From Oribacterium sp. UBA3737 (lineage in GTDB: Bacteria; Bacillota_A; Clostridia; Lachnospirales; Lachnospiraceae): a stretch of 32,956 bases of DNA. Position 1 is the stretch's first letter. Each line of letters opens with the position of its first letter. Shown piece by piece: positions 1-7,525 of the stretch. The position numbers and the translations under genes were made by a program. The stretch lies in the NCBI GenBank assembly GCA_002371295.1, contig DFGZ01000358.1, forward strand, positions 1,197 to 34,152, given 5' to 3'. Below the pieces are notes generated by a model, which was given only the letters and a program-made list of their open reading frames with translations, had not been told where the DNA came from and did no database searches.

Positions 1-1617
1 TTTCTCATAGAGACTGACCTTATGGCCGCGGGCAGCCGCGACGCGTGCGGCTTCAAGGCCGGCAGGGCCGCCGCCGATGACCATGACCTTCTTCTTTTCT
101 TCTGCCGCAGTCGGGATAGCGCCTTCAGGCATATCCTCGTGCCATGCTCTCTGGGTAGCGGCGTTCACACGGCAATGCTCATACATCTTGCCCTCTTCAT
201 CATAATCGAAGTGACAATGCATACAGCGTGTGCAGGGTGCGATCTCGTCAAGCTTCTTTTCACGAAGCTTGTTGACATACTCTGTATCAACAGTAAGAGG
301 ACGATTCATTATGAAGAAGTCGCACATTCCGTCAGCGATGGCGTCGTCAAAGAACTTGGGAGCATAAGCCGGGTTCATACATGTAACTGTTCCTACAGGG
401 ATGGAAACGGCTTGCTTTATCTCCTTTGCAACATTCAGCATCATGCCGTAACCGTCGTGGTTTGCAAGAAGCTTACCCTCGAAATGTCTTGAGAAGTCAA
501 AGCGTGTACCGTTGGCTGTTGTACCGATGATACCGTTTCCCGTGAAGTAAAGATCGGATGCGAACTGGCATACATGCATACGGAACACTCCCAGTCTTAC
601 ATGGAGAGAATCTGCTCCGAAATCCTCAAGAGCCTTGCAGATCTTACAGTTCTCCTCTGCGGTAGTGGAAAGGTCAGACTCACCGATGTTGATATCATTC
701 TCTTCGATTCCGTTAAGAAGAATCTGTACAGGGAAGTCCTTTCCGCAAAGCTCCTTGATCCCGCTGATGATCTCACCTACGAAACGTGCACGGTTTTCAA
801 AGCTCTGAGGGCCGTATTCATCGTCACGATGGTTTCTCTGACGGGAGAAGAATGCCTGTCCGATGTTGTTTCCTGCTGCATTGATCTCAACAGCATCAAA
901 GCCGAGATCCTGCATTTTCTTTGCGCCCTTGATGAAGTCCTCCTGAACCTTCTTTACTTCATCAAGAGTCAGGTCTTCAGCATTGGCCGAAGCATACATA
1001 GGAGCGGTGGCTGCATCGAAGCCGCTGAAGGATCTTCCCATACAGCTTAACTGATATCCGATATAACCGCCTGCTGCGTGTACACCCTCGATAACTTCCT
1101 TGACGTGAGTGTCCTCTATTTTTGCAGCTCTTCCGCTCGGGAAATTCTCTCCGAAAGCGAGAAAATCCTCGACCCATACCATCTCGACACCGCCCTTCGA
1201 AAAGGCTGAATAGTACTCTACAGCTTCCTCTACACTTCCCCTTTGTGTATCGGAACCTGCAGCTGACTTGACCATGCGGTGTGTCAGATTAAGACCACCG
1301 AATTTCCATGGGCTGAATACATGAGACAGATCAGAATCCGCACTTCTGAAATCGTAGTCCTGAGGGTTAAGCTCTGACACAATGGCCTTTACAGTCTCAA
1401 CGGTCTTTGGGGCCTCCTCGGCTTTTGCTGTTTCAGTTACCGCCTCAGTCACTGCGGCTGTGGTCTCCGCTGCCTTTTCAGCTGCTGCAGCCGTGGTTGC
1501 CGGAGGCGGTGTTTCACTGTTGGCACATGCCGCTAAATCCAGAATTGCGGTGGTGGCTGCAAGAGCTGCACCTCCCTTTAAAAAATCTCGTCTTGAGATT
1601 CGCTTCTCGCTACTCAT
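1..1617 (-). CDS. Exported old-yellow-enzyme/trimethylamine-dehydrogenase-type NADH:flavin oxidoreductase, Tat lipoprotein (3' end cut by window)
   Basis: The 539 visible codons contain three parts. Residues 1-33 are a twin-arginine signal (S-R-R-D-F-L-K-G at about 8-15), a hydrophobic stretch and a lipobox L-A-A-C. Residues 34-80 are an Ala/Thr/Glu-rich spacer. From about 85 on comes an FMN TIM-barrel, followed by a 4Fe-4S motif (C462, C465, C468, C482; spacing close to trimethylamine dehydrogenase) and a second Rossmann domain starting with GGGPAG at 515-520, where the window ends. Family members (FadH, BaiCD, TMADH) use NAD(P)H and FMN/FAD to reduce activated double bonds or oxidise amines, and usually act in the cytosol. 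Here the signal places the enzyme outside the membrane as a lipoprotein. ATG at 1617 is the start: an in-frame stop lies upstream and an AGGAG sits about 10 nt before it. Substrate unknown; a respiratory reductase role is inference. Confidence 0.88.
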   Translation of the reverse strand, partial: MSSEKRISRRDFLKGGAALAATTAILDLAACANSETPPPATTAAAAEKAAETTAAVTEAVTETAKAEEAPKTVETVKAIVSELNPQDYDFRSADSDLSHVFSPWKFGGLNLTHRMVKSAAGSDTQRGSVEEAVEYYSAFSKGGVEMVWVEDFLAFGENFPSGRAAKIEDTHVKEVIEGVHAAGGYIGYQLSCMGRSFSGFDAATAPMYASANAEDLTLDEVKKVQEDFIKGAKKMQDLGFDAVEINAAGNNIGQAFFSRQRNHRDDEYGPQSFENRARFVGEIISGIKELCGKDFPVQILLNGIEENDINIGESDLSTTAEENCKICKALEDFGADSLHVRLGVFRMHVCQFASDLYFTGNGIIGTTANGTRFDFSRHFEGKLLANHDGYGMMLNVAKEIKQAVSIPVGTVTCMNPAYAPKFFDDAIADGMCDFFIMNRPLTVDTEYVNKLREKKLDEIAPCTRCMHCHFDYDEEGKMYEHCRVNAATQRAWHEDMPEGAIPTAAEEKKKVMVIGGGPAGLEAARVAAARGHKVSLYEK

Positions 1618-1639
1618 AATTAATTCCTGCTCCTTTCAT
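1610..1639 (-). CDS. Possible 9-codon leader peptide overlapping the flavoenzyme start
   Basis: ATG at 1639 follows a perfect GGAGG with a 5-nt gap and opens a frame M-K-G-A-G-I-N-Y-E that stops with TAG inside the second and third codons of the flavoenzyme gene, so its end overlaps the downstream start. The ribosome binding site and ATG are the same block that begins the sulfite-oxidase-fold gene in the second copy of the shared leader, where it starts the real protein. It may couple translation, or it may be a leftover after insertion of a short spacer. No evidence of expression can be seen. Confidence 0.25.
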   Translation of the reverse strand: MKGAGINYE

Positions 1640-1652
1640 TTTTACCTCCATG

Positions 1653-1732
1653 GGTCATGCACAAATCGAGCTTGCCCGAATTTGTATATGACCTGCCAAC
1701 TCTCAAACAAAACCTAGTTTGAGTAAATTTTA
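1653..1732 (-). promoter_or_regulatory. Shared promoter/leader hairpin, copy 1
   Basis: Read on the minus strand: a -10-like TAAAAT (1732-1727), then a 7-bp dyad CTCAAAC/GTTTGAG (arms 1702-1708 and 1717-1723), then a long hairpin at 1693-1653. The hairpin has arms GGTCAT/ATGACC, then ACAAAT/ATTTGT, then CGGG/CTCG around the apical loop CAAG. The G-U pair in the top stem forms only in RNA of the minus strand, which is the sense of the flavoenzyme gene. A CCATGGAGG block with the ribosome binding site follows. A near-identical element lies at 7458-7522 in front of the sulfite-oxidase-fold gene. Confidence 0.6.
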
Positions 1733-2030
1733 ACATAAAATCGAGGATTCATACATGGATAATAAGCAAATGTCACATAAGCCAACAATTATGCAATGAT
1801 TTGCAAATCAGGGAGTTTGTTGCCTTAACAGAGTCTGTGAACAGAGATTCAGTGCAGGTCATGCTACAGTGGGAAAAGAAGCTTGTGGAAGGATAAAACC
1901 TTAAAACATTTATCAGGAAGTATGTAAGAATCTATGAAAATGGCGGGTGTATACTATTAAGAGGTTCTTATCATAGATTTAAGAATTTTGTGATAGCAAC
2001 GATTCGACACAAAAGAGGAGGAATCAGATA
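1733..2030. other. Divergent intergenic region
   Basis: A/T-rich DNA between the flavoenzyme (minus) and the small membrane protein operon (plus). It holds a TATACT hexamer near 1950 without a good -35 partner, and a short dyad TTCTTA/TAAGAA around 1968-1988. A strong GAGGAGG ribosome binding site is at 2015-2021. No gene or RNA gene is seen here. Confidence 0.4.
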
Positions 2031-2249
2031 TTGTACGATTATATAATGTGGCTTACCCCGTTCCTTGTTTTTTTTGCCTGCACTCTTGGTCTCTTTATCC
2101 GGGATGGAAATAAGGCGAAGGAAGAAGGAAGAAAACGTAAAACAGGAATAACGGTTTTACTGATAATCAGCGCAGGTTTACTGGCCTTATTTATTATCCT
2201 GTCCGTACTGTTACTTTTGCTGACTATAGCAATCGTGCAGAATATGTGA
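2031..2249 (+). CDS. Small two-helix membrane protein, function unknown
   Basis: A 72-residue protein with two hydrophobic segments (about 6-24 and 41-69) separated by a strongly basic, charged loop (G-N-K-A-K-E-E-G-R-K-R-K), suggesting a helical hairpin in the membrane. The start is TTG at 2031, about 9 nt after a strong GAGGAGG. The next in-frame ATG (2046) is too far from that site, so TTG is preferred. The gene opens a three-gene run with the 47-residue membrane protein (27 nt downstream) and the PstS-like protein. I do not recognise a family. Confidence 0.6.
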   Translation: MYDYIMWLTPFLVFFACTLGLFIRDGNKAKEEGRKRKTGITVLLIISAGLLALFIILSVLLLLLTIAIVQNM

Positions 2250-2276
2250 CCGGGTTTTTGGGGAATATTACAGAGT

Positions 2277-2420
2277 ATGAGCGACAGAAAATTTATCATA
2301 GCTATGATTTTGATTGTAACTGCCGGAATCGTTCTTACGGCTTTTCATGCAGTCTATATTTACTATGCCTATGAGCATTCTTCCATCATTTATTTCATTT
2401 CGAAGGAGCTTTGGTTATGA
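2277..2420 (+). CDS. 47-residue single-pass membrane protein, coupled to the PstS-like gene
   Basis: Begins M-S-D-R-K-F-I-I-A-M and has one hydrophobic span (about 6-24) followed by a Tyr/His-rich segment ending in K-E-L-W-L. Its TGA overlaps the ATG of the following binding-protein gene (ATGA), a strong sign of translational coupling and the best evidence that this short frame is real. The ribosome binding site is weak (GGGGA about 15 nt upstream), which fits read-through from the preceding gene. Function unknown; it could be a partner or membrane tether of the PstS-like protein. Confidence 0.55.
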   Translation: MSDRKFIIAMILIVTAGIVLTAFHAVYIYYAYEHSSIIYFISKELWL

Positions 2421-3400
2421 AGAAAAAACTGATCATTGCAGTGACTCTTTGCTTCTTCCTCGTTATCAATATCTTTTTATACTGCACGCTCACTATCCGT
2501 CTGGGCAATAACTACAGCGGTGTGTCACAGACAAAAATGGTGGATGTGGCAAGATATCTCCCTTTTGAGCCGGCCTCTTCTCTTGCCAGAACAGGCTCCT
2601 CCATGCATTTTTCCTCTGAGGATGATCTCCCTGTTCTCGATGGAGCCGCGGCGCTTGTGCCGGTTTATGCTTCGGTTATTGACAATGTTTATCCCGAGGG
2701 TTCAGTCACCTATGAAGGGGGGACATTTTCGGATGACAATCAGTATGGAGAAAACTTTGCTCCGGACAGTTCTATGCAGTATCAGAATACTATCCGCGGT
2801 TTCAATGCTCTTGTGGACGGTTCTGTAGATCTCTTTTTTACAGCCTATCCATCGGACAGGCAGCTGGAATATGCGAAGGAAAAAGGGGCGGAGCTTGAGA
2901 TAGTTCCTGTAGGGATGGAAGCATTTGTGTTTTTCGTAAATAAACAAAATCCTGTAGAAAGCCTAACCATAGATGAGATAAGAGCTATCTACAGGGGACA
3001 GATCACCAACTGGAAAGAGGCAGGCGGTCCCGACAGAGGCATTAACCCGCTTCTCAGAATCAAAAATTCCGGCAGTCAGACTATGATGGAAAGATTCATG
3101 GAGAAGGATATGATAACAAGCCGAAGTATCTTTGCGGTATTCGGCGCATCCATCGGCTATTCCTTCCGCTATTACCTTTCGGGAATGGTGGCCAATGACA
3201 ATGTCAAAATGCTTTCGGTAAACGGAGTGTATCCGGATGCCGAAAACATAAGAAACGGCCGCTACCCTCTCACTGCAAGCTTTTTTGTTGTCTATAAGAA
3301 AGACAATTCAAATCCGAATGTAAAAAAACTTGTTGACTGGATCCTGTCACCTGAGGGACAAAAACTGATAGAGGAATGCGGCTATGTTGGAAATATCTGA
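2417..3400 (+). CDS. PstS-like phosphate/anion-binding protein, membrane-anchored
   Basis: 327 residues from ATG 2417, chosen because AAGGAG lies 8 nt before it; a TTG two codons upstream is less likely. An N-terminal hydrophobic segment (about 4-26) lacks a clear lipobox and probably acts as signal or anchor. The rest matches the PBP-like fold of PstS proteins: D-G-S-V-D-L-F-F-T-A-Y-P-S, then the family motif I-Y-R-G-Q-I-T-N-W-K-E-A-G-G, an N-S-G-S-Q-T segment in the anion-binding position, and a closing L-S-P-E-G-Q-K-L-I-E-E-C-G-Y. No pstCAB or phoU follows; instead two small membrane proteins precede it. The ligand may therefore be something other than phosphate, or the protein may be a sensor. 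Confidence 0.8.
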   Translation: MKKKLIIAVTLCFFLVINIFLYCTLTIRLGNNYSGVSQTKMVDVARYLPFEPASSLARTGSSMHFSSEDDLPVLDGAAALVPVYASVIDNVYPEGSVTYEGGTFSDDNQYGENFAPDSSMQYQNTIRGFNALVDGSVDLFFTAYPSDRQLEYAKEKGAELEIVPVGMEAFVFFVNKQNPVESLTIDEIRAIYRGQITNWKEAGGPDRGINPLLRIKNSGSQTMMERFMEKDMITSRSIFAVFGASIGYSFRYYLSGMVANDNVKMLSVNGVYPDAENIRNGRYPLTASFFVVYKKDNSNPNVKKLVDWILSPEGQKLIEECGYVGNI

Positions 3401-3458
3401 CAGCTCAGTTTTATTGGTATGGCTTCCTCCTCTTAAATGGAGTGCTTCTTTAGAGTAA

Positions 3459-4457
3459 TCACAATTTTCTTATTTCTCCTGCGATGCTCATGGAGTAATA
3501 ATCTCTTATTTCAGATGGGTTCTCGGTGATGCCGAGAATCCACATAAGTTTTGTCAATGCTGCTTCTGCGGTCATATCATGGGCCTGAAGTGCACCTATC
3601 TCGAGAGTCTTTCTTCCGGTCTCGTATACGTCCATTTTGGAGCCCTCGTATCTGCATTGGGTTCCCACTACTACAGTCATGCCGCCCTGTATCAGCTTAT
3701 CAAGAGTGCTGATGAAGTCATGCTTCAAAAACGGCATGCCACCTATTCCATAGGCCTCAATAAAAAGTCCCTTATAGCCCTGTTCCGCTATGGATTCAAG
3801 AAAACTCCTGTGAAGTCCGGGAAACATCTTTACCATGGCAACTTTATCCGAATACTTATTGGAAAGCTGGAATATGCCGCTTCTTTCAGGTACTGCGGAA
3901 TTATCTATCTTCATTCCGAGAGAGCTGATGGTGGCGATGTTAGGATAATTTATGCTTTCGAAGGCATCAAAGCTAAGGGAGCGTACCTTTGAAACCCTGC
4001 ATCCCAGCATCACCTTTCTGTTGAAAGCAACGAAGACTCCCGGAATTCCACTTGCAGCCATGTGGATAGCGCATCGACAGTTTTCCATGGCATCGGCCAC
4101 AGGGTTCGTGATGGAAAGCTGGGAACCTGTTATGACCAAAGGGATGTTAATGTTTCTCAGCATGAATGAAAGCATGGATGACGTGTAGGCCATAGTATCG
4201 GTTCCGTGTATCACTACGATACCGTCATAGTCATTTCTTTTATCACTTATATGCTGTGCCAGAATGCTCCAGTCTTCCGGGAAAATATTGGCACTGTCCA
4301 GAGAACAGAAATCTTCAATCTCTATCCTGGTGTCTCCGGAAACCACGTGAAGCTCCTTCTTTATGTCATGTATGGATAAGCCAGGAACAAGTCCGCTCTC
4401 TTTCATAACTGATGATAAGGTTCCGCCGGTATTTATGATCAGGATTTTTTTGTTCAT
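3459..4457 (-). CDS. ansA: Type I (cytosolic) L-asparaginase
   Basis: 332 residues, the usual length of cytosolic type I asparaginases, with no signal peptide. Both catalytic threonine motifs are present: T-G-G-T-L-S-S at 10-16 and H-G-T-D-T-M at 84-89. They hydrolyse L-asparagine to aspartate and ammonia. Other family signatures are the V-I-T-G-S-Q segment and the C-terminal helix region. The start is ATG 4457 with TGGAGG about 6 nt upstream. A TTTACA with TATATC 16 nt downstream lies at about 4485-4515 and may be its promoter. Type I enzymes of this group often have low affinity and housekeeping roles. The gene stands alone, followed at a distance by the convergent PstS-like gene. Confidence 0.9.
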   Translation of the reverse strand: MNKKILIINTGGTLSSVMKESGLVPGLSIHDIKKELHVVSGDTRIEIEDFCSLDSANIFPEDWSILAQHISDKRNDYDGIVVIHGTDTMAYTSSMLSFMLRNINIPLVITGSQLSITNPVADAMENCRCAIHMAASGIPGVFVAFNRKVMLGCRVSKVRSLSFDAFESINYPNIATISSLGMKIDNSAVPERSGIFQLSNKYSDKVAMVKMFPGLHRSFLESIAEQGYKGLFIEAYGIGGMPFLKHDFISTLDKLIQGGMTVVVGTQCRYEGSKMDVYETGRKTLEIGALQAHDMTAEAALTKLMWILGITENPSEIRDYYSMSIAGEIRKL

Positions 4458-4535
4458 GTTTGCCTCCAGAGAAGTTTCTTATGCCATATGATATATGAAT
4501 GGGATATGCAGTGTAAAGAGGCAAAGGAGGAATGG

Positions 4536-5204
4536 TCATACAGATTCTGAGATATAGATCCTCTGATTCTTGAGCCAGTTTATCATTTCAGCTTCTGTGG
4601 AGTCTTCAGGAAGCCCGCTGAAGCGGGAAAATGCAGGTTTGGAAATGATCTTCACCATGATGACGGGATCCTCGGGAAGGAATTCTTCAGGATCATCACA
4701 TAACTCCTTTTCCTTAAAAGATCTTCTCAGGTAGTCTTCATCTTCTTTGAGATAAATATCGTAATTTGAAGTGACTTCAGTGAAATCCATAATCCGTTCA
4801 GCTGTGAATTTCGAAACTGTGTAAAAACCAAAAGGCGCATATATGGATTCATTTACAGGTATGAGGAAACAAAAGGGAACATCCTGAGCCGTCATGGTTT
4901 CAAAACATTTGTTCAAAACAGAGGTCATGCAGCCTTTGTGACGCTCTTCTTTTTTTGTGGCCACAGCATAGATATAAAATATTCCTGCTGTCTGCCCATT
5001 TCTGTTACAGACCGCAAAAGGATTAAGATGAGCCATGGATACGATTTCACCATGGCTTTTCATGCCTATGATAATGTTGTCGCTTGAACGGTCCTCATAG
5101 TACCAGTCCGAGAAAGGACCCTTGTCCTCAGGGAAAACCTCTTCGTAAAGAGCTTTAGTTTCGTATTTTTTGTTTTTTTCAGTCAGTACACAAAGTTCAT
5201 TCAT
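4536..5204 (-). CDS. GNAT-family N-acetyltransferase
   Basis: 222 residues. The GNAT core is visible as I-Y-A-V-A-T-K-K-E-E-R-H-K-G-C-M (acetyl-CoA pyrophosphate loop of the R/Q-x-x-G-x-G/A type, about residues 79-94), followed by a helix and the Y-x-P-F-G-F-Y motif near 126-132, common in Eis-like and tandem-GNAT enzymes. The C-terminal part (D-P-V-I-M-V-K-I-I, about 173-181) resembles the sterol-carrier-like tail of Eis-type proteins but is short. ATG 5204 lacks a clear ribosome binding site; a TATAGT at about 5236-5241 could leave only a very short leader. It lies downstream of the DUF2156 gene, a pairing common in Clostridia. Substrate unknown. Confidence 0.8.
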   Translation of the reverse strand: MNELCVLTEKNKKYETKALYEEVFPEDKGPFSDWYYEDRSSDNIIIGMKSHGEIVSMAHLNPFAVCNRNGQTAGIFYIYAVATKKEERHKGCMTSVLNKCFETMTAQDVPFCFLIPVNESIYAPFGFYTVSKFTAERIMDFTEVTSNYDIYLKEDEDYLRRSFKEKELCDDPEEFLPEDPVIMVKIISKPAFSRFSGLPEDSTEAEMINWLKNQRIYISESV

Positions 5205-5331
5205 AGATTTGATTTATTTTGATAAGGCAGTCTAAACTATACCCCGCAGATTGGACACCGGTATTTCGCATACCCTGAGATGGGCAGGTGGTGATTTTGT
5301 TCCTTGGAGTCAGACTGGTGAGAACGGGAAT

Positions 5332-6306
5332 CTACCCGATTTCAGATTCGTATATGTCAGTGGTTTCTTTATCCCATCCTTCGAAATCCTTCTGAAGGAC
5401 CATGTACTTTCTTTCGTAGCCCATGGGATTGTAGCTTTCCTTTGAGTTTCTCAGGCCAGGAAGCCCGCAGTCATCCTCACGGTTAACGAGTTTTACATCA
5501 GGAAACTCATGGATCAGGAACTGCTGATTTATAACCTGATAAATGCCGGAGATATCCGGATTACCCTTTTCTATGGCTATGCATGCCATATCCTCTGTCG
5601 GATTAAGAGAACCTATGGAAAAGGCTTCCAGCCTTCCGTCGATATATATGCCGCCGGCTTTAAATGTATCAAGATGGAAGCATTCCTTTAACATCTCATG
5701 GATTCCTATGAACTCGAATTCCAGAGTGTCCTCTGCTGCCCTTTCCTCTTCCGAGCGCTTTTCATACCATTCATCAAGGAAACTGCGGATCTCGTCCCTG
5801 TCGCTGCAAGAGAGGGTTTTATACTCCCATCGGCCTTCGTACTCACGTAAAAATTTATTCACGAGGTTTTTCTTCTTGTGGTATTTTTTTCCGGAGAGAT
5901 TTCTCAGGTCATCTCCGTTATAAAGATAGTCTTTAAGATCAAATTCCTCTTTGACCAGATACCTGCTGTTATCTTTTAGTGCCAATGCTTCTACCGCTTC
6001 TTCATCGGCAAGATATATCTTTAAAGGCTTCTTCAATACGTCATTGAAATACTTTTCGATCACACCAAAATAGTACGGAAGGTCTTCCTCCTTACAAAAA
6101 GGCATGGCAGAGAAATATTCACCTTTACTCTGCATCAGAAGGAGTAAAGCTCTATCATCCGCTATACAGACCCGGACCTGGTAATAATCTCTCCAAAGGA
6201 AAGTATCAATCACACCACTGTCACAGGCCTTGTTCGGTCTCATATAGTAAAAAGGAGCTATCCTTTCTGCATCGGTTGTTTCAGGTACAAAAAATTCCAA
6301 ATTCAT
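5332..6306 (-). CDS. DUF2156 / phosphatidylglycerol-lysyltransferase C-terminal-like protein
   Basis: 324 residues, soluble. It begins with the typical F-Y-Y-M-R-P-N-K-A-C-D-S-G and contains the hallmark K-Y-H-K-K-K-N-L-V-N-K-F near 140-151, a basic cluster seen in DUF2156 and MprF C-terminal (duplicated GNAT) domains. It also has the closing E-D-D-C-G-L-P-G-L-R-N-S-K-E-S-Y-N-P segment. The full-length MprF flippase domain is absent. The family transfers aminoacyl or acyl groups, but the reaction of these free-standing clostridial forms is not established. A good SigA promoter (6351-6380) lies directly upstream, and the GNAT gene follows after 127 nt, so the two may be transcribed together. 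Confidence 0.8.
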   Translation of the reverse strand: MNLEFFVPETTDAERIAPFYYMRPNKACDSGVIDTFLWRDYYQVRVCIADDRALLLLMQSKGEYFSAMPFCKEEDLPYYFGVIEKYFNDVLKKPLKIYLADEEAVEALALKDNSRYLVKEEFDLKDYLYNGDDLRNLSGKKYHKKKNLVNKFLREYEGRWEYKTLSCSDRDEIRSFLDEWYEKRSEEERAAEDTLEFEFIGIHEMLKECFHLDTFKAGGIYIDGRLEAFSIGSLNPTEDMACIAIEKGNPDISGIYQVINQQFLIHEFPDVKLVNREDDCGLPGLRNSKESYNPMGYERKYMVLQKDFEGWDKETTDIYESEIG

Positions 6307-6350
6307 AATTGCTCACAATCTAATTTTAAACCATCAAATATTTTTGTTAG

Positions 6351-6380
6351 AATATATATCAGATTATGATGTTTTGTCAA
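6351..6380 (-). promoter_or_regulatory. SigA-type promoter of the DUF2156 gene
   Basis: On the minus strand TTGACA (6380-6375) is followed after 18 nt by TATATT (6356-6351), or after 17 nt by ATATAT. It lies about 45 nt upstream of the DUF2156 start and is the only good match between mobA and that gene. Confidence 0.6.
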
Positions 6381-6429
6381 ATATCTTGATTTTGGTTACC
6401 CTGATATGTCTTAGCTTCTTAAAATGGGA

Positions 6430-7011
6430 TCAGGATAAGTTATGTGAGAAAAGCTCTGACATACGCTTATATTCCTCTATAGTGTTTGAGCCTCGTATCA
6501 GAAGCTCATCGCCGGTGAAGGAAACTGTTTTATGCGTGGTATTCTGTATCAGTTTTATAAGGTTCCCTTTTTCTTCGCGAAGCAGTTTCTCACAGCTTTC
6601 GTAAAGAATTCTGTCATAGATACCGGTAAGTGGCTGAAGATTTCCGTTACAGACGGAAACGGTAATCTGCTGGCTTCCCGCTCTGTGACAATCTATAAGT
6701 CTTTTCAGAAAATCTTCGGGGATAAAAGGGGCATCCTCGGCAAGCACCAGTGCATGTTCACATTTCGCTTCCCTGAGACAGGCATGGACGCCGCCGAGGG
6801 GACCTTTGTTCCTGTAGATATCGTAGATGCTTCTGACTCTTTTATCACTGCATTCGTATCCGGAAAGAAGGATATCACTTATACTTAGAGCTTCCAGTTT
6901 ATCTATAAGGATTTCCAGAAAGGTCTTACCCGAAAATATAAGCTCTGACTTCTTTCTACCCATGCGGCTGCTTTTTCCGCCGGCCAGTATGATGGCAGAA
7001 TAATCGATCAT
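6430..7011 (-). CDS. mobA: Molybdenum cofactor guanylyltransferase MobA
   Basis: 193 residues, with the diagnostic N-terminal nucleotide-binding loop L-A-G-G-K-S-S-R-M-G-R-K-K at about 9-21, and later K-G-P-L-G-G and E-D-A-P-F-I-P segments of the MobA fold. MobA attaches GMP to molybdopterin, giving the bis-MGD cofactor needed by DMSO-reductase-family enzymes such as the formate dehydrogenase encoded upstream. Its ATG overlaps the stop of the sulfite-oxidase-fold gene by 4 nt (ATGA), so the two are translationally coupled. It is the last gene of the fdh operon. No moaA/moeA genes are in the window, so other cofactor steps must be encoded elsewhere. Confidence 0.92.
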   Translation of the reverse strand: MIDYSAIILAGGKSSRMGRKKSELIFSGKTFLEILIDKLEALSISDILLSGYECSDKRVRSIYDIYRNKGPLGGVHACLREAKCEHALVLAEDAPFIPEDFLKRLIDCHRAGSQQITVSVCNGNLQPLTGIYDRILYESCEKLLREEKGNLIKLIQNTTHKTVSFTGDELLIRGSNTIEEYKRMSELFSHNLS

Positions 7012-7445
7012 TTTACTTCTATCCTCACCACATTCTTTACATCGCGTTTGGAATTTTCATCTCCTTTTACGATGAGTCTTGCGGTTCCTTCATCCGACAA
7101 AAGCCAGGCATTATCCATGTCATCGGAGGTAAGAGATGCCCTGTATTCATCATCTGAAATGACAGTGATCTCGGTGAATGAAACGGGACCTATGATATCA
7201 CTTATGAGTACTCCGTCTCCTTCGATGTGTTTTGTTTCTCCCTTTTTGTTTTTTATATCTTCACTTACTTTGGAAAGCCTGAAATCCGAAAGGGATATAA
7301 ACTTATCTTCAGCGTTTACGGAAACAGCTATCTGATTTTCCGGTGTGCTTTTACGCCCCCTGAGATATACAGCTGAAACGATGGATGTTATGAGGGCGAG
7401 GCAAATGATGACTCCCGCCAAAATCAGTTTTACTTTTTTTTGCAT
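7008..7445 (-). CDS. Small membrane-anchored sulfite-oxidase-fold (molybdopterin-binding-like) protein
   Basis: 145 residues from ATG 7445, preceded by GGAGG at a 5-nt gap; an ATG four codons upstream overlaps that site and is rejected. One transmembrane segment (about 6-28) is followed by an extracytoplasmic domain. The pattern G-V-L-I-S-D-I-I-G-P, S-D-D-E-Y-R-A-S-L-T-S-D-D-M, and the end S-K-R-D-V-K-N-V-V-R-I-E-V-K resembles the C-terminal half of sulfite-oxidase-type molybdopterin domains, where the domain closes with R-W-V-K-N-V. The only cysteine is in the membrane span, so the usual molybdenum-ligand cysteine is absent. It may therefore be a binding or partner protein rather than an enzyme. 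It sits between the ECF component and mobA, and has its own promoter/leader (7458-7522). Confidence 0.65.
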   Translation of the reverse strand: MQKKVKLILAGVIICLALITSIVSAVYLRGRKSTPENQIAVSVNAEDKFISLSDFRLSKVSEDIKNKKGETKHIEGDGVLISDIIGPVSFTEITVISDDEYRASLTSDDMDNAWLLSDEGTARLIVKGDENSKRDVKNVVRIEVK

Positions 7446-7457
7446 TCTTTCCTCCAT

Positions 7458-7522
7458 GGGTCATGCACGAATCGAACTTGCCCGAATTCGTATAAGACCC
7501 GGCAATTAAGTTTGAAATTATA
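7458..7522 (-). promoter_or_regulatory. Shared promoter/leader hairpin, copy 2
   Basis: On the minus strand TATAAT (7522-7517) is followed by a hairpin (7500-7458): GGGTC/GACCC outer stem, ACGAAT/ATTCGT middle stem, CGGG/TTCG top stem with loop CAAG. The gene's ribosome binding site comes directly after it. Compared with copy 1 (1653-1732) the loop is identical, while a G-C pair of the middle stem here is A-T there, a compensatory change. A possible -35 TGGAAA lies 17 nt before the -10, inside the end of the ECF gene. Confidence 0.65.
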
Positions 7523-7525
7523 CTG

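Noticed and set aside
22..1050. Plus-strand frames opposite the flavoenzyme
   Set aside because: The minus strand codes for a clear flavoenzyme through the whole stretch; the plus frames have no motifs.
3436..3450. GAGTGCTTC resembling the small-RNA loop
   Set aside because: Only nine bases match, without stem, promoter or terminator; chance similarity.
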